The position numbers and the translations under genes are program-made. Below are positions 7,695 to 14,525 of a stretch of DNA of 24,719 bases, piece after piece; position 1 is the first letter of the stretch, and the number at the start of each line of letters is the position of its first letter. The notes below the pieces were generated by a model, which was not told the origin of the DNA, made no database searches, and saw nothing but the letters and a program-made list of their open reading frames with translations. Source of the stretch: an uncultured Clostridia bacterium (lineage in GTDB: Bacteria > Bacillota > Clostridia > UBA1381); NCBI GenBank assembly GCA_934462945.1, contig CAKSJF010000036.1, forward strand, positions 1 to 24,719, given 5' to 3'.

Positions 7695-9431
7695 TTATGC
7701 CTTTTTCTTTGTAACTGTTTTTTTCGCAGGCTTTTTCTCTGCAGTTGTTTTCGCGGTTTTTTCCGTCTTTTTCACCGGTTTTTCAGCTTTTACTGCCTTT
7801 TCTTCCGGTTTTGCCGTTTCCTTTTTCGGTGCTGTTTCCGGTGTTTTTTTCAGTTCTTCTGCTGCCGGCTCTGTCTTCTCTATAGTCTTTTTTGCTTTTT
7901 TTGCCGCCGGCTTTTTTGTTTCTTTTTTCGGTGCAGACTTCTTTTCCTCTTTCTTTTCTGCTTTCTTTTCCTCCTGCTTTTTCTCCTCATGCGGAATTCC
8001 TAAAAGCTCCTCATAAAGCCGCAGATATTTTTCTGCCGACTGATCCCAGGAAAAATCAGCTTTCATACCGTTTTTCATCAGCTTTGTCCAGCTGTCTTTA
8101 TGATTGTAGTAGGTGTCGGCAGCATAGCGCAGAACGTGCATCATGTCGTCCGAATTATAATATGCAAAGGAGAATCCATCTCCCTCGCCGGTATATTCGT
8201 TATACGGAACAACCGTATCCTTTAAGCCTCCGGTTTCCCGTACAATCGGAACAGTTCCGTAATGCAGGGAAATCAGCTGGGAAAGTCCGCATGGCTCAAA
8301 TGCAGACGGCATTAAGAATGCGTCACACGCGGCATAAATCAAATGCGCACGCTCGTTTGAGAAATAGATATTTGCCGAAATTTTTTCCGGATACTTCCAA
8401 GCATAGTGCCGGAAAAGATTTTCATAGCGTTCCTCGCCTGTTCCCAAAACAATCAGCTGTAAATCCATATCGGCAATCTGATCCAGAGCCTGCGCCAGAA
8501 GATCAAAGCCCTTTTGATCGGTCAGACGTGAAATCATACCGACTACAAACTTGTTTTCGTCTACCGGCAGATTTAACTGCTCCTGAAGACTCCTTTTATT
8601 CAGTTTCTTTTTTGAAACAGCATTCCGCTGATCGTAGGTTTCCGGCAGGAGCGCATCCTTTGCAGGATTCCACTCGTTATAGTCAATGCCGTTCACAATA
8701 CCGGATAACGTCTCGGAGCGTGCCGACAGCAAGCCATAAAGACCCTCGCCGTATTCCGGCGTCTGGATTTCTCCGGCATAGCTTTCCGATACGGTGGTGA
8801 TCCGGTCGGCATAGGCAATACCGCCCTTTAAGAGGTTCGCGTCATTGTAATATTCCAGCTTATCACTGGTGAAATAATAGTCTCCGATTCCCATTGCGTC
8901 CTTAATTCCGTCTAAATCCCAGCGTCCCTGGAATTTCAGATTGTGAATGGTCATAACCGTTTTGATTCCCTCAAAGAACGGATTATCGCGGAAGGTGTCT
9001 AAAAAGACCGGGATGGCAGCCGTCTGCCAGTCGTTGCAGTGAATCACATCCGGACGGAAGCCCAGAGTCGGCAAAAGGGACAGAACCGCTTTTGAGAAGA
9101 ATATAAACTTCTCGCAGTCTAAATGGATAAAGTCATACGGCTTCGGACCGTTAAAATAAAATTCATTATCAACAAAATAGTAGGTGCAGCCATCGCGTTC
9201 TAAGGAGAATACACCGCAGTACTGCTTTCTCCAGCCGATGTCAATATAGATATTTGCAAGATAGGTCATCTGATCGCGCCAGGTTTTTGAAATACAGCGG
9301 TAAAGCGGCAGAATCACGCGGATGTCTGCTCCTTTTTTCTTCAGGGTGACCGGTAAGCTGCCGGCAACATCGCCAAGACCGCCGGTTTTCACAAACGGCG
9401 CTGCTTCAGAGGTAGCAAAGAGTATGTTCAT
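7695..9431 (-). CDS. glgA: Glycogen synthase with a long lysine-rich C-terminal tail
   Basis: A GT5 ADP-glucose-type glycogen synthase. The catalytic part (1-480) has KTGGLGDV (Lys15, sugar-nucleotide site), HCNDWQTA, TIHNLKFQG, SRLTDQKGFD (301-310) and the EPCGLSQL motif (Glu379). That part alone matches the usual length of about 480. Residues 481-578 (bases 7698-7991) are an added tail with about 36 Lys and 19 Glu in 98 residues plus many Ala, Thr and Pro, in short KK/EEKK/KPAAKK units like histone H1 tails. It is predicted disordered and is not part of the GT5 fold. The ATG at 9431 follows AAGGAAG; a TTG at 9452 is rejected because it lies upstream of that site. First gene of the operon driven by the promoter at 9543-9571. 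Role of the tail is unknown. Confidence 0.96.
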   Translation of the reverse strand: MNILFATSEAAPFVKTGGLGDVAGSLPVTLKKKGADIRVILPLYRCISKTWRDQMTYLANIYIDIGWRKQYCGVFSLERDGCTYYFVDNEFYFNGPKPYDFIHLDCEKFIFFSKAVLSLLPTLGFRPDVIHCNDWQTAAIPVFLDTFRDNPFFEGIKTVMTIHNLKFQGRWDLDGIKDAMGIGDYYFTSDKLEYYNDANLLKGGIAYADRITTVSESYAGEIQTPEYGEGLYGLLSARSETLSGIVNGIDYNEWNPAKDALLPETYDQRNAVSKKKLNKRSLQEQLNLPVDENKFVVGMISRLTDQKGFDLLAQALDQIADMDLQLIVLGTGEERYENLFRHYAWKYPEKISANIYFSNERAHLIYAACDAFLMPSAFEPCGLSQLISLHYGTVPIVRETGGLKDTVVPYNEYTGEGDGFSFAYYNSDDMMHVLRYAADTYYNHKDSWTKLMKNGMKADFSWDQSAEKYLRLYEELLGIPHEEKKQEEKKAEKKEEKKSAPKKETKKPAAKKAKKTIEKTEPAAEELKKTPETAPKKETAKPEEKAVKAEKPVKKTEKTAKTTAEKKPAKKTVTKKKA

Positions 9432-9542
9432 AAAACAAACTTCCTTTCTCAAAAAAATATTTTTTCATGCTGTTCGAATGTTTGCCTTTGTTTCTTAGAT
9501 CTCTTTTCAACTGTATGCATAAAATAAATCTTATACGATTCT

Positions 9543-9571
9543 ATCTTATCTCATTTTTTCTCGTTTGTCAA
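9543..9571 (-). promoter_or_regulatory. Near-consensus promoter of the glgA-glgP-GH13-MATE operon
   Basis: On the minus strand: TTGACA (9566-9571), 17-nt spacer, TAAGAT (9543-9548). It implies a leader of about 105 nt before glgA. The leader is AT-rich and I see no riboswitch-like fold or cre site in it. Confidence 0.85.
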
Positions 9572-9576
9572 ATTTT

Positions 9577-9606
9577 TTGCCGGGTATCGCAAAAATATTG
9601 TACTAT
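9577..9606 (+). promoter_or_regulatory. Possible promoter of the DUF1540 gene
   Basis: TTGCCG (9577-9582), 18-nt spacer, TACTAT (9601-9606) on plus, back to back with the glgA promoter. The match is moderate and the spacing one base long. It would give a leader of about 155 nt that includes the hairpin at 9695-9738. The rest of 9432-9768 is AT-rich with no other gene seen. Confidence 0.35.
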
Positions 9607-9694
9607 TACACCACTATAAATTATTTTTTTCACTTCTTTTTATATAAATCCACATAGCATATTTTCAGAAAAAACGGAGAAAATAAAGTCTGTA

Positions 9695-9738
9695 CCCGGA
9701 AAAAGAAACGCTTTTTTGGAAAGCATTTCTTTTTCGGG
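9695..9738 (+). other. Long hairpin in the leader of the DUF1540 gene
   Basis: Positions 9695-9713 pair with 9721-9738 (about 17 bp with one bulged G and one mismatch; loop of 7). It ends 30 nt before the DUF1540 start codon. No T run follows on either strand, so it is not a typical terminator. It may protect or fold the 5' leader. Confidence 0.5.
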
Positions 9739-9768
9739 CGTATAAACCAAATGAAAGAAGGAAAAATC

Positions 9769-9933
9769 ATGAATCACAAAGCAAATGAATGTATTAAATG
9801 TACAGTTGAGCAGTGCAAAAACCATTGTGACTGTCAGGATTACTGCACATTAGACTGTATCACCGTCGGCACACATGAAACAGATCCGACCATGAACCAG
9901 TGCACAGACTGCAAATCCTTCGAGCTGAAGTAA
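9769..9933 (+). CDS. Small Cys-rich DUF1540 protein
   Basis: A 54-residue protein with nine cysteines (8, 11, 16, 20, 22, 26, 30, 45, 48). The pattern C-x2-C-T-V-x2-C ... C-x3-C-I-T-V-G ... T-x-C-x2-C-x-S-F is the DUF1540 signature of short clostridial and bacillar proteins of unknown function that presumably bind a metal. I chose the ATG at 9769 because an AGAAGGA site lies just before it; the ATG at 9751 would place that site inside the gene. It is followed by a strong terminator shared with the convergent ssb-like gene. The family is known but its function is not. Confidence 0.88.
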   Translation: MNHKANECIKCTVEQCKNHCDCQDYCTLDCITVGTHETDPTMNQCTDCKSFELK

Positions 9934-9944
9934 AGAAAAAAAAC

Positions 9945-9978
9945 CGGGGTTTGGTTCAATCCAAGCCCCGATTTTTTT
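9945..9978. terminator. Bidirectional terminator between DUF1540 and the SSB-like gene
   Basis: A 10-bp GC-rich stem (9945-9954 with 9961-9970, one G-T pair) has a 6-nt loop. It is flanked by T7 on plus (9972-9978) and by an A run on the other side (9936-9943) that gives T8 on minus. It serves both convergent genes; its plus-strand T tract overlaps the stop of the minus gene. Confidence 0.9.
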
Positions 9979-10600
9979 ACGCATCTTCCAATTCCAGTTT
10001 ACTAATGGAAACCTCATACGCCGTTCTTGTGACGACTTCCTCCTCCGAAAGCCGCTTCTGATACTCCCGGGACTGGATTCTGCCCCAGATCTTCACATGC
10101 TCTCCGACATCAAAGCTTCTACAGTAGCGGGCATTTCTTCCCCATGCGATCACGGGTATGTAGTCCGATTTGTTGTAGGTGCGGTTGACTGCTAAAAGCA
10201 GGTCGGTAATTTCCCGCCCAAAGGGCGTGGTACGGTAGATGGGTTCTTTGCAGACATAGCCGTTTAAATAGAGGGAATTCGGATTTTTATGAACCGCAGC
10301 ATCCGGAACCATCAGATCCTTTGCAAACACCGTCAGAATCAGACGGTTCTCCCCCTGCTCATAACTGTTATATGAGCGGAACTGCCCTGCAATCTCCACC
10401 GTATTCCCCACAGTCAGCGGAAAATCCGTTAAGAGCCGGTCTGACACCATCACCCGGATATAGTCGCTAATCCCCGAAAGACGCGGAACGCGCAGGGTAA
10501 ATGAGTAAAACCTTTCTCCGTAAAGCTCATGATTAAAAGTCAATTCATCCTCTACAATTCCCACAAGCTCTGCCTGATTATTGCAGATGTTATTTTCCAT
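9977..10600 (-). CDS. Tandem OB-fold single-stranded DNA-binding protein
   Basis: A 207-residue protein of two SSB-like OB-fold halves. The first is about residues 8-95 (AELVGIVEDELTF..., FTLRVPRLSG..., DYIRVMVSD, TVEIAGQFRSY). The second is about 110-204 (LNGYVCKEPIYRTTPFGREI, LLLAVNR, DYIPVIAWGRNARYC, VKIWGRIQSREY). The second half follows classical SSB wording; the first is divergent. It lacks the acidic DDIPF-type tip of the replicative SSB and ends in LELEDA, so it is probably an accessory clostridial SSB and not the main one. The ATG at 10600 follows AGGAGG. It lies 69 nt downstream of a Mur-ligase-like gene, probably in the same transcript, and shares its terminator with DUF1540. Confidence 0.82.
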   Translation of the reverse strand: MENNICNNQAELVGIVEDELTFNHELYGERFYSFTLRVPRLSGISDYIRVMVSDRLLTDFPLTVGNTVEIAGQFRSYNSYEQGENRLILTVFAKDLMVPDAAVHKNPNSLYLNGYVCKEPIYRTTPFGREITDLLLAVNRTYNKSDYIPVIAWGRNARYCRSFDVGEHVKIWGRIQSREYQKRLSEEEVVTRTAYEVSISKLELEDA

Positions 10601-10669
10601 TGTTTGTTCCTCCTTTATCTTGAGACGATCAGTCTACAGTATATCTATTCAGCATTTTTATAAAATATG

Positions 10670-11239
10670 CTAAATTTTTACAGTCGGTGTCCGGATCACG
10701 CCGCAGACAATCCCACAGGTAACCGCGGCAAGCAGATCGGAAAGACTTTTTTCCATCGGAGCAGAACGGCGGATTAAAAGTTCTCCCTCCTCTGCCAGTT
10801 CTCCGGAAAGCTTCCGGATGGGTTTTTGCAGGCAGTATGCCACGGTCGTCTCCTCTGCCGATTCGATGCTTGAAACGGTTGCGGCGGCATCGTAGCGCAT
10901 GCCGTAGCTGATGGCATTCGGATGTACCACCGGAAAGAAAAACGCATCCTCGTTATAAATGAGCCTTGTTTCCCGGTGCAGGCATTTTGCAAGCTCCGGC
11001 AGATAAACCGGACGGGAAAGCTCCATAATCAAAACGTCAAAATAAGCTTTGGGAAGTTCGTCCGGATGCAGCAGAAGAATCACAGCGTCGAGCTTTGTCG
11101 CGGACAAATACTCCAGACACGCTCCGCTCCTGCTCTTGTCCGTCACGGCAGTTCGTTTTCCGGACTGATGGAAAATATCCTGTACAAGCTCTGCGATCCG
11201 CCTCTGGTGTCCCGGTGCATAAATTCCAATCACAATCAT
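10670..11239 (-). CDS. Degenerate Mur-ligase-like protein, function unknown
   Basis: A 189-residue soluble protein without a clear name. Its order of motifs follows the central ATPase domain of Mur ligases. GIYAPGHQRR (5-14) stands where GxxGTxGKTT should be but lacks the Lys-Thr of the P-loop. FDVLIMELSR (67-76) resembles the D-x-x-x-x-E-x-S strand, YNEDA (95-99) stands for NxDD, ISYGMRYDAAATVSSIES (110-127) for the tyG...Ad..a segment, and SDLLAAVTCGIVCGV (167-181) for the N-x-LAA helix. I infer a pseudo-ligase that kept the fold but not ATP chemistry. Mur-like assignment rests on pattern only, and a different Rossmann-type fold is possible. The ATG at 11239 follows AGAGGAGA. It precedes the SSB-like gene by 69 nt. 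Confidence 0.5.
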   Translation of the reverse strand: MIVIGIYAPGHQRRIAELVQDIFHQSGKRTAVTDKSRSGACLEYLSATKLDAVILLLHPDELPKAYFDVLIMELSRPVYLPELAKCLHRETRLIYNEDAFFFPVVHPNAISYGMRYDAAATVSSIESAEETTVAYCLQKPIRKLSGELAEEGELLIRRSAPMEKSLSDLLAAVTCGIVCGVIRTPTVKI

Positions 11240-11417
11240 AAACGCGTCTCCTCTTTGATGAAGGTATCCATATCCTCAGTATGTCCAGAATGGGAGCGCT
11301 TTATCAGTTAAATGTTATCATCTGGAAACTTATTTTGTGTAATTTTATGGATATGAAAAAACAGTTTTATCGTTTTTTGTCTATTTAGCGAAAATTCCGG
11401 AATGCAGGAAAAAAATA

Positions 11418-11446
11418 TTGCAGGTTCTATAAAATTGTGCTAAAAT
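11418..11446 (+). promoter_or_regulatory. Promoter of gdhA
   Basis: TTGCAG (11418-11423), 17-nt spacer, TAAAAT (11441-11446), giving a leader of about 48 nt. A perfect 10-bp palindrome ATTCCGGAAT (11394-11403) lies 14 nt upstream of the -35 and could be an activator or operator site. The rest of 11240-11417 is AT-rich and holds no gene. Confidence 0.75.
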
Positions 11447-11500
11447 AAGAAAAGAGGGTATTTTTCATGTGCCCGAGATTGTTATGAGGAGGAATCGAGC

Positions 11501-12844
11501 ATGTCATATGCACAAGAAGTATTGGCAAAGTTAAAAGAAAAAAATTCTAATGAGCCGGAGTTTATTCAGGCGGCAACCGAGGTTTTAACAACCTTAGAGC
11601 CGGTTTTTGAAAAGCATCCGGAATATGAAGCTGCCGGACTGTTAGAGAGAATCGTAGAGCCGGAGCGTCAGCTGATGTTCCGCGTACCGTGGGTAGACGA
11701 CAACGGAAAGGTTCAGGTAAACAGAGGCTACCGCGTACAGTTTAATTCTGCAATCGGTCCTTATAAGGGCGGCATCCGCCTGCATCCGTCTGTAAACCTG
11801 GGAATTATTAAGTTCCTCGGCTTTGAGCAGGTATTTAAAAACTCCTTAACCACACTCCCGATCGGCGGCGGTAAGGGCGGCAGTGATTTTGATCCGAAAG
11901 GCAAATCCGACCGCGAGGTTATGGCATTCTGCCAAAGCTTTATGACAGAGCTTTGTAAGCATATCGGCGCAGATACCGACGTTCCTGCCGGCGATATCGG
12001 AACAGGTGCAAGAGAAATCGGCTACATGTTCGGTCAGTATAAGAGAATCAGAAACGTATATGAAGGCGTTTTAACAGGAAAAGGACTCACCTGGGGCGGT
12101 TCTTTGGCAAGAACAGAAGCAACCGGCTACGGCTTGGTTTACTTCACAAAGGAAATGCTTGCAGACCTGGGCACAGACTTTAACGGCAAGACAGTTGTTG
12201 TTTCGGGCGCCGGAAATGTTGCAATTTATGCAACCGAAAAGGCACAATCCTACGGCGCTAAGGTTGTTGCTATGTCCGACTCCAACGGTTGGGTATATGA
12301 CAAGGACGGCATTGATTTAGCTGCTGTAAAAGAAATTAAGGAAGTAAAGCGCGGAAGAATTAAAGATTATCTTTCCTACCGTCCGAATGCTGAATATCAT
12401 GAGGGCAAGGGAATCTGGTCTGTAAAATGCGACATCGCACTCCCCTGCGCAACACAGAACGAACTGAACTTAGAGGATGCAAAGACATTGGTTGCAAACG
12501 GCTGCATGATCGTTGCAGAGGGCGCAAACATGCCGACCACTCTGGACGCAACAAAATACCTGCAGGAAAACGGCGTATACTTTGCACCGGGTAAGGCTGC
12601 AAACGCAGGCGGCGTTGCTACTTCTGCTTTGGAAATGAGCCAGAACTCTCAGAGACTTTCCTGGACATTCGAGGAAGTTGACGAAAAGCTGCATAACATC
12701 ATGATCAACATTTATAAGGCTGCATCTGCCGCTGCTGATGAATACAACAAGAGCTTTAACGGCAAAAAGGACTTAGTGTCCGGCGCAAACATTGCAGGCT
12801 TTAAAAAGGTTGCAGACGCTATGATGGCACAGGGAATTGTTTAA
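11501..12844 (+). CDS. gdhA: Glutamate dehydrogenase, NADP-type
   Basis: A 447-residue hexameric-type enzyme making glutamate from 2-oxoglutarate and ammonia, central to nitrogen assimilation. Substrate and catalytic residues sit at the positions known from the Clostridium symbiosum enzyme: Lys89 (YKGGIR), Lys113 (VFKNSL), Lys125 (GGGKGGSDFD) and Asp165 (PAGDIGTG). The dinucleotide fold has GAGNVA followed by MSDSNG. The Ser-Asp-Ser after the second strand resembles the NADP enzymes such as E. coli GdhA more than the NAD-linked clostridial one, so an assimilatory NADP role is inferred. The ATG at 11501 follows GAGGAGG. It is monocistronic, with its own promoter and terminator. Cofactor choice is less certain than the family. 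Confidence 0.96.
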   Translation: MSYAQEVLAKLKEKNSNEPEFIQAATEVLTTLEPVFEKHPEYEAAGLLERIVEPERQLMFRVPWVDDNGKVQVNRGYRVQFNSAIGPYKGGIRLHPSVNLGIIKFLGFEQVFKNSLTTLPIGGGKGGSDFDPKGKSDREVMAFCQSFMTELCKHIGADTDVPAGDIGTGAREIGYMFGQYKRIRNVYEGVLTGKGLTWGGSLARTEATGYGLVYFTKEMLADLGTDFNGKTVVVSGAGNVAIYATEKAQSYGAKVVAMSDSNGWVYDKDGIDLAAVKEIKEVKRGRIKDYLSYRPNAEYHEGKGIWSVKCDIALPCATQNELNLEDAKTLVANGCMIVAEGANMPTTLDATKYLQENGVYFAPGKAANAGGVATSALEMSQNSQRLSWTFEEVDEKLHNIMINIYKAASAAADEYNKSFNGKKDLVSGANIAGFKKVADAMMAQGIV

Positions 12845-12879
12845 TTCCGTTAATTTAACAAAAATCATTTAAAAAAATA

Positions 12880-12952
12880 GTACAGAACAACATCCGCCTT
12901 GTCTGATGGCATATTTCAGACGGTACGTTTGATGTGTTCTGTACATTTTTTT
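12880..12952 (+). terminator. Terminator of gdhA with a long branched stem
   Basis: An outer stem (12880-12894 with 12931-12944, one bulged A) encloses a small inner hairpin (GTCTGA 12901-12906 with TCAGAC 12916-12921). T7 follows at 12946-12952 and a second T run after it. It is unusually long for a simple terminator. Confidence 0.8.
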
Positions 12953-13028
12953 ATTTTTTTTGATAGGTTTTTTAGATTTTTACCGAATATATCAGTAGAA
13001 GCGCTTCAAAAAAAGAAGGAGGGATCAA

Positions 13029-13556
13029 ATGGAGGAAGAACTGCTTTTAGAAATAAAAGAAAAACGTCCCGGCGCATGGGAGCATTTACTCTCCTGCTAT
13101 GGAAGTCTCATCAAGGGAATCATTTCTTATCATCTTCGTGCATTTCCGAGCCATCAGGAAGATTGCATGCAGGAAGTTCTTTTAGGAATCTGGCAAAATA
13201 TCAACCGGTTTGATCCTCAGAAAAACACTCTGAAAAACTGGATCGGTGCAATCTGTAAATACAAATGCATTGATTTCAGACGAAAGTATTTTTATGAGCT
13301 TTCCAACAGAGAGTTAACCGAGGAGCTTGCCGCACCGGAGCAAAACAAAGAGCTTCAGGCAGATATTTCCGAACTGCTCTCACAGCTTTCTCCTGCCGAC
13401 CGTGAATTATTCTACCGCCACTATATTTTGGGAGAATCTATCGAGGACTATGCCCGAACGAAGCCGCATTCCTCTGCGTTTTTCTACAATCGGCTCTCTC
13501 GCGGAAGAAAAAAACTAAAAACATATTTTAAAGGAGGAAATTTCTATGAAAAATGA
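13029..13556 (+). CDS. ECF-type RNA polymerase sigma factor
   Basis: A 175-residue sigma-70 family protein with only regions 2 and 4. Region 2 spans about residues 15-85 (HQEDCMQEVLLGIWQNI, core-binding and -10 recognition, ending IDFRRK). Region 4 spans about 115-165 (LSPADRELFYRHYILGESIE, then a helix-turn-helix ending in RLSRGRKKLK). The ATG at 13029 follows AAGGAGGG. Its last 11 nt overlap the start of the DUF4367 membrane protein, a typical sigma/anti-sigma pair arrangement. I could not identify an autoregulated ECF promoter in 12953-13028. Target genes are unknown. Confidence 0.9.
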   Translation: MEEELLLEIKEKRPGAWEHLLSCYGSLIKGIISYHLRAFPSHQEDCMQEVLLGIWQNINRFDPQKNTLKNWIGAICKYKCIDFRRKYFYELSNRELTEELAAPEQNKELQADISELLSQLSPADRELFYRHYILGESIEDYARTKPHSSAFFYNRLSRGRKKLKTYFKGGNFYEK

Positions 13557-14403
13557 GTTTGACTATCTGAATGATATTTCTGTGGATTTCTCACTTTATC
13601 AGGAAATCCCCCTGACGAAAAAGGAGTATCAAAAAATGACCTGTCAAAAAAGAAGAAGTGCTAAAAAGTATGCGCTGTTAGCTGCCTGCCTTGGCATCGT
13701 GGCAATCCTGAGCGTTTCCGCTTATGCCTCCGGATTTTTCGGAAAAATTGTAAAAACCGTTTCCACCGGGCATAATGAATTTTCACAAATGGACATGACC
13801 GGTGTCCGCTATCCGATTCCAAAGGAATTGGATGGACTGCTGTTTGATAAAAACGGTATCAAGATTACAGAATTTACACCAAATACTGTATATTATGATC
13901 AGAACGGAAACGAAATTACTGATCTGCAAGCCTTTGCACATGAGCATGGAATCACTGCCTTAACAACCGCTGAAGGAACTGTTCAGCTTTCGGAAAAGGA
14001 AACAGATCCTCTTGCATCCGCAAGAAAGGATGGTTATCCCGTTATCAGCAATCCGGATGATATTAATTCCTATCTTTCCTTTTGTGCCAAACTTCCCTCC
14101 TGGCTTCCGGATGGCTACACCTTTTTAGGTGCAACCGCATACGGGGATCAGTATCTCTTTGTATATTACCAAAATCAAGAGGGACACTATATCATGCTGG
14201 ACGAAAGAATTCTAAATGAAGAAACAGCATTTTCCGCCAGTACCGACGGAGTACTGGAAAAAGTTTTGGTAAACGGCAATTCTGCGGTCCTTTTGGATGG
14301 AACCAGTCTGAACTGGGAAACAGATGATATTTCAATCGGTATATCCAGCCGTGGGCTGCTCTCCCGCGAAGAGCTGTTTAAACTGGCAGAAAGTATCCAA
14401 TAG
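13546..14403 (+). CDS. DUF4367 membrane protein, probable anti-sigma factor
   Basis: A 285-residue single-pass protein. Residues 1-40 are a charged cytoplasmic N-terminus, 41-60 a membrane helix (KYALLAACLGIVAILSVSAY), and the rest is extracytoplasmic. The C-terminal part from about 165 (YPVISNPDDINSYL... LPSWLPDGYTF... LNWETDDISIGISSRGLLSREEL...AESI) matches the DUF4367 pattern found in clostridial anti-sigma-like proteins. The ATG overlaps the end of the ECF sigma gene by 11 nt and has AAGGAGGA within that gene, so translation is coupled. I infer that it holds the sigma factor at the membrane and responds to an envelope signal. No zinc anti-sigma (ZAS) motif is seen, so the mechanism must differ. 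Confidence 0.8.
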   Translation: MKNEFDYLNDISVDFSLYQEIPLTKKEYQKMTCQKRRSAKKYALLAACLGIVAILSVSAYASGFFGKIVKTVSTGHNEFSQMDMTGVRYPIPKELDGLLFDKNGIKITEFTPNTVYYDQNGNEITDLQAFAHEHGITALTTAEGTVQLSEKETDPLASARKDGYPVISNPDDINSYLSFCAKLPSWLPDGYTFLGATAYGDQYLFVYYQNQEGHYIMLDERILNEETAFSASTDGVLEKVLVNGNSAVLLDGTSLNWETDDISIGISSRGLLSREELFKLAESIQ

Positions 14404-14405
14404 CA

Positions 14406-14441
14406 AAAACAGGGACAGGAAATATTTCCTGTCCCTGTTTT
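14406..14441. terminator. 36-bp perfect palindrome acting as bidirectional terminator
   Basis: An uninterrupted 18+18 palindrome with T4 at the plus end and, by symmetry, T4-5 at the minus end. It starts 2 nt after the DUF4367 stop and also ends the minus-strand maltodextrin operon, where it cuts into the truncated lipoprotein reading frame. Confidence 0.8.
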
Positions 14442-14525
14442 GATGATACCAGTTCTCGCCGAATCCTTGGTGCACCCGGAAAGGCAGAGAACCAGAAGGG
14501 TCAGCAAAATCAGAACTTTCTTCAT
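14442..14525 (-). pseudogene. Truncated lipoprotein gene at the end of the maltodextrin operon
   Basis: The ATG at 14525 overlaps the phosphorylase stop as ATGA and has AGGGAG 7 nt upstream. It opens a clear lipoprotein signal, MKKVLILLTLLVLCLSGC, with lipobox LSGC, then TKDSARTGII. After 28 codons the frame enters the terminator palindrome (14406-14441) and then runs antisense through the DUF4367 gene, stopping at 14187. The body of the lipoprotein is therefore missing. A very short secreted lipopeptide is possible, but loss of the 3' part is more likely. Confidence 0.55.

Noticed and set aside
7543..8800. Long plus-strand frames opposite glgA and the start of glgP, rich in Phe/Cys/Ser
   Set aside because: They are antisense shadows of the Lys-rich tail and GT5 domain; the composition is explained by complementing Lys codons.
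9432..9540. Riboswitch or cre site in the glgA leader
   Set aside because: The leader is AT-rich without stable pairing, and no TGWAANCGNTNWCA-like site was found.
14187..14441. Continuation of the lipoprotein frame to 112 residues
   Set aside because: Beyond codon 28 it is a terminator palindrome and antisense of the DUF4367 gene, so it is not credible coding sequence.
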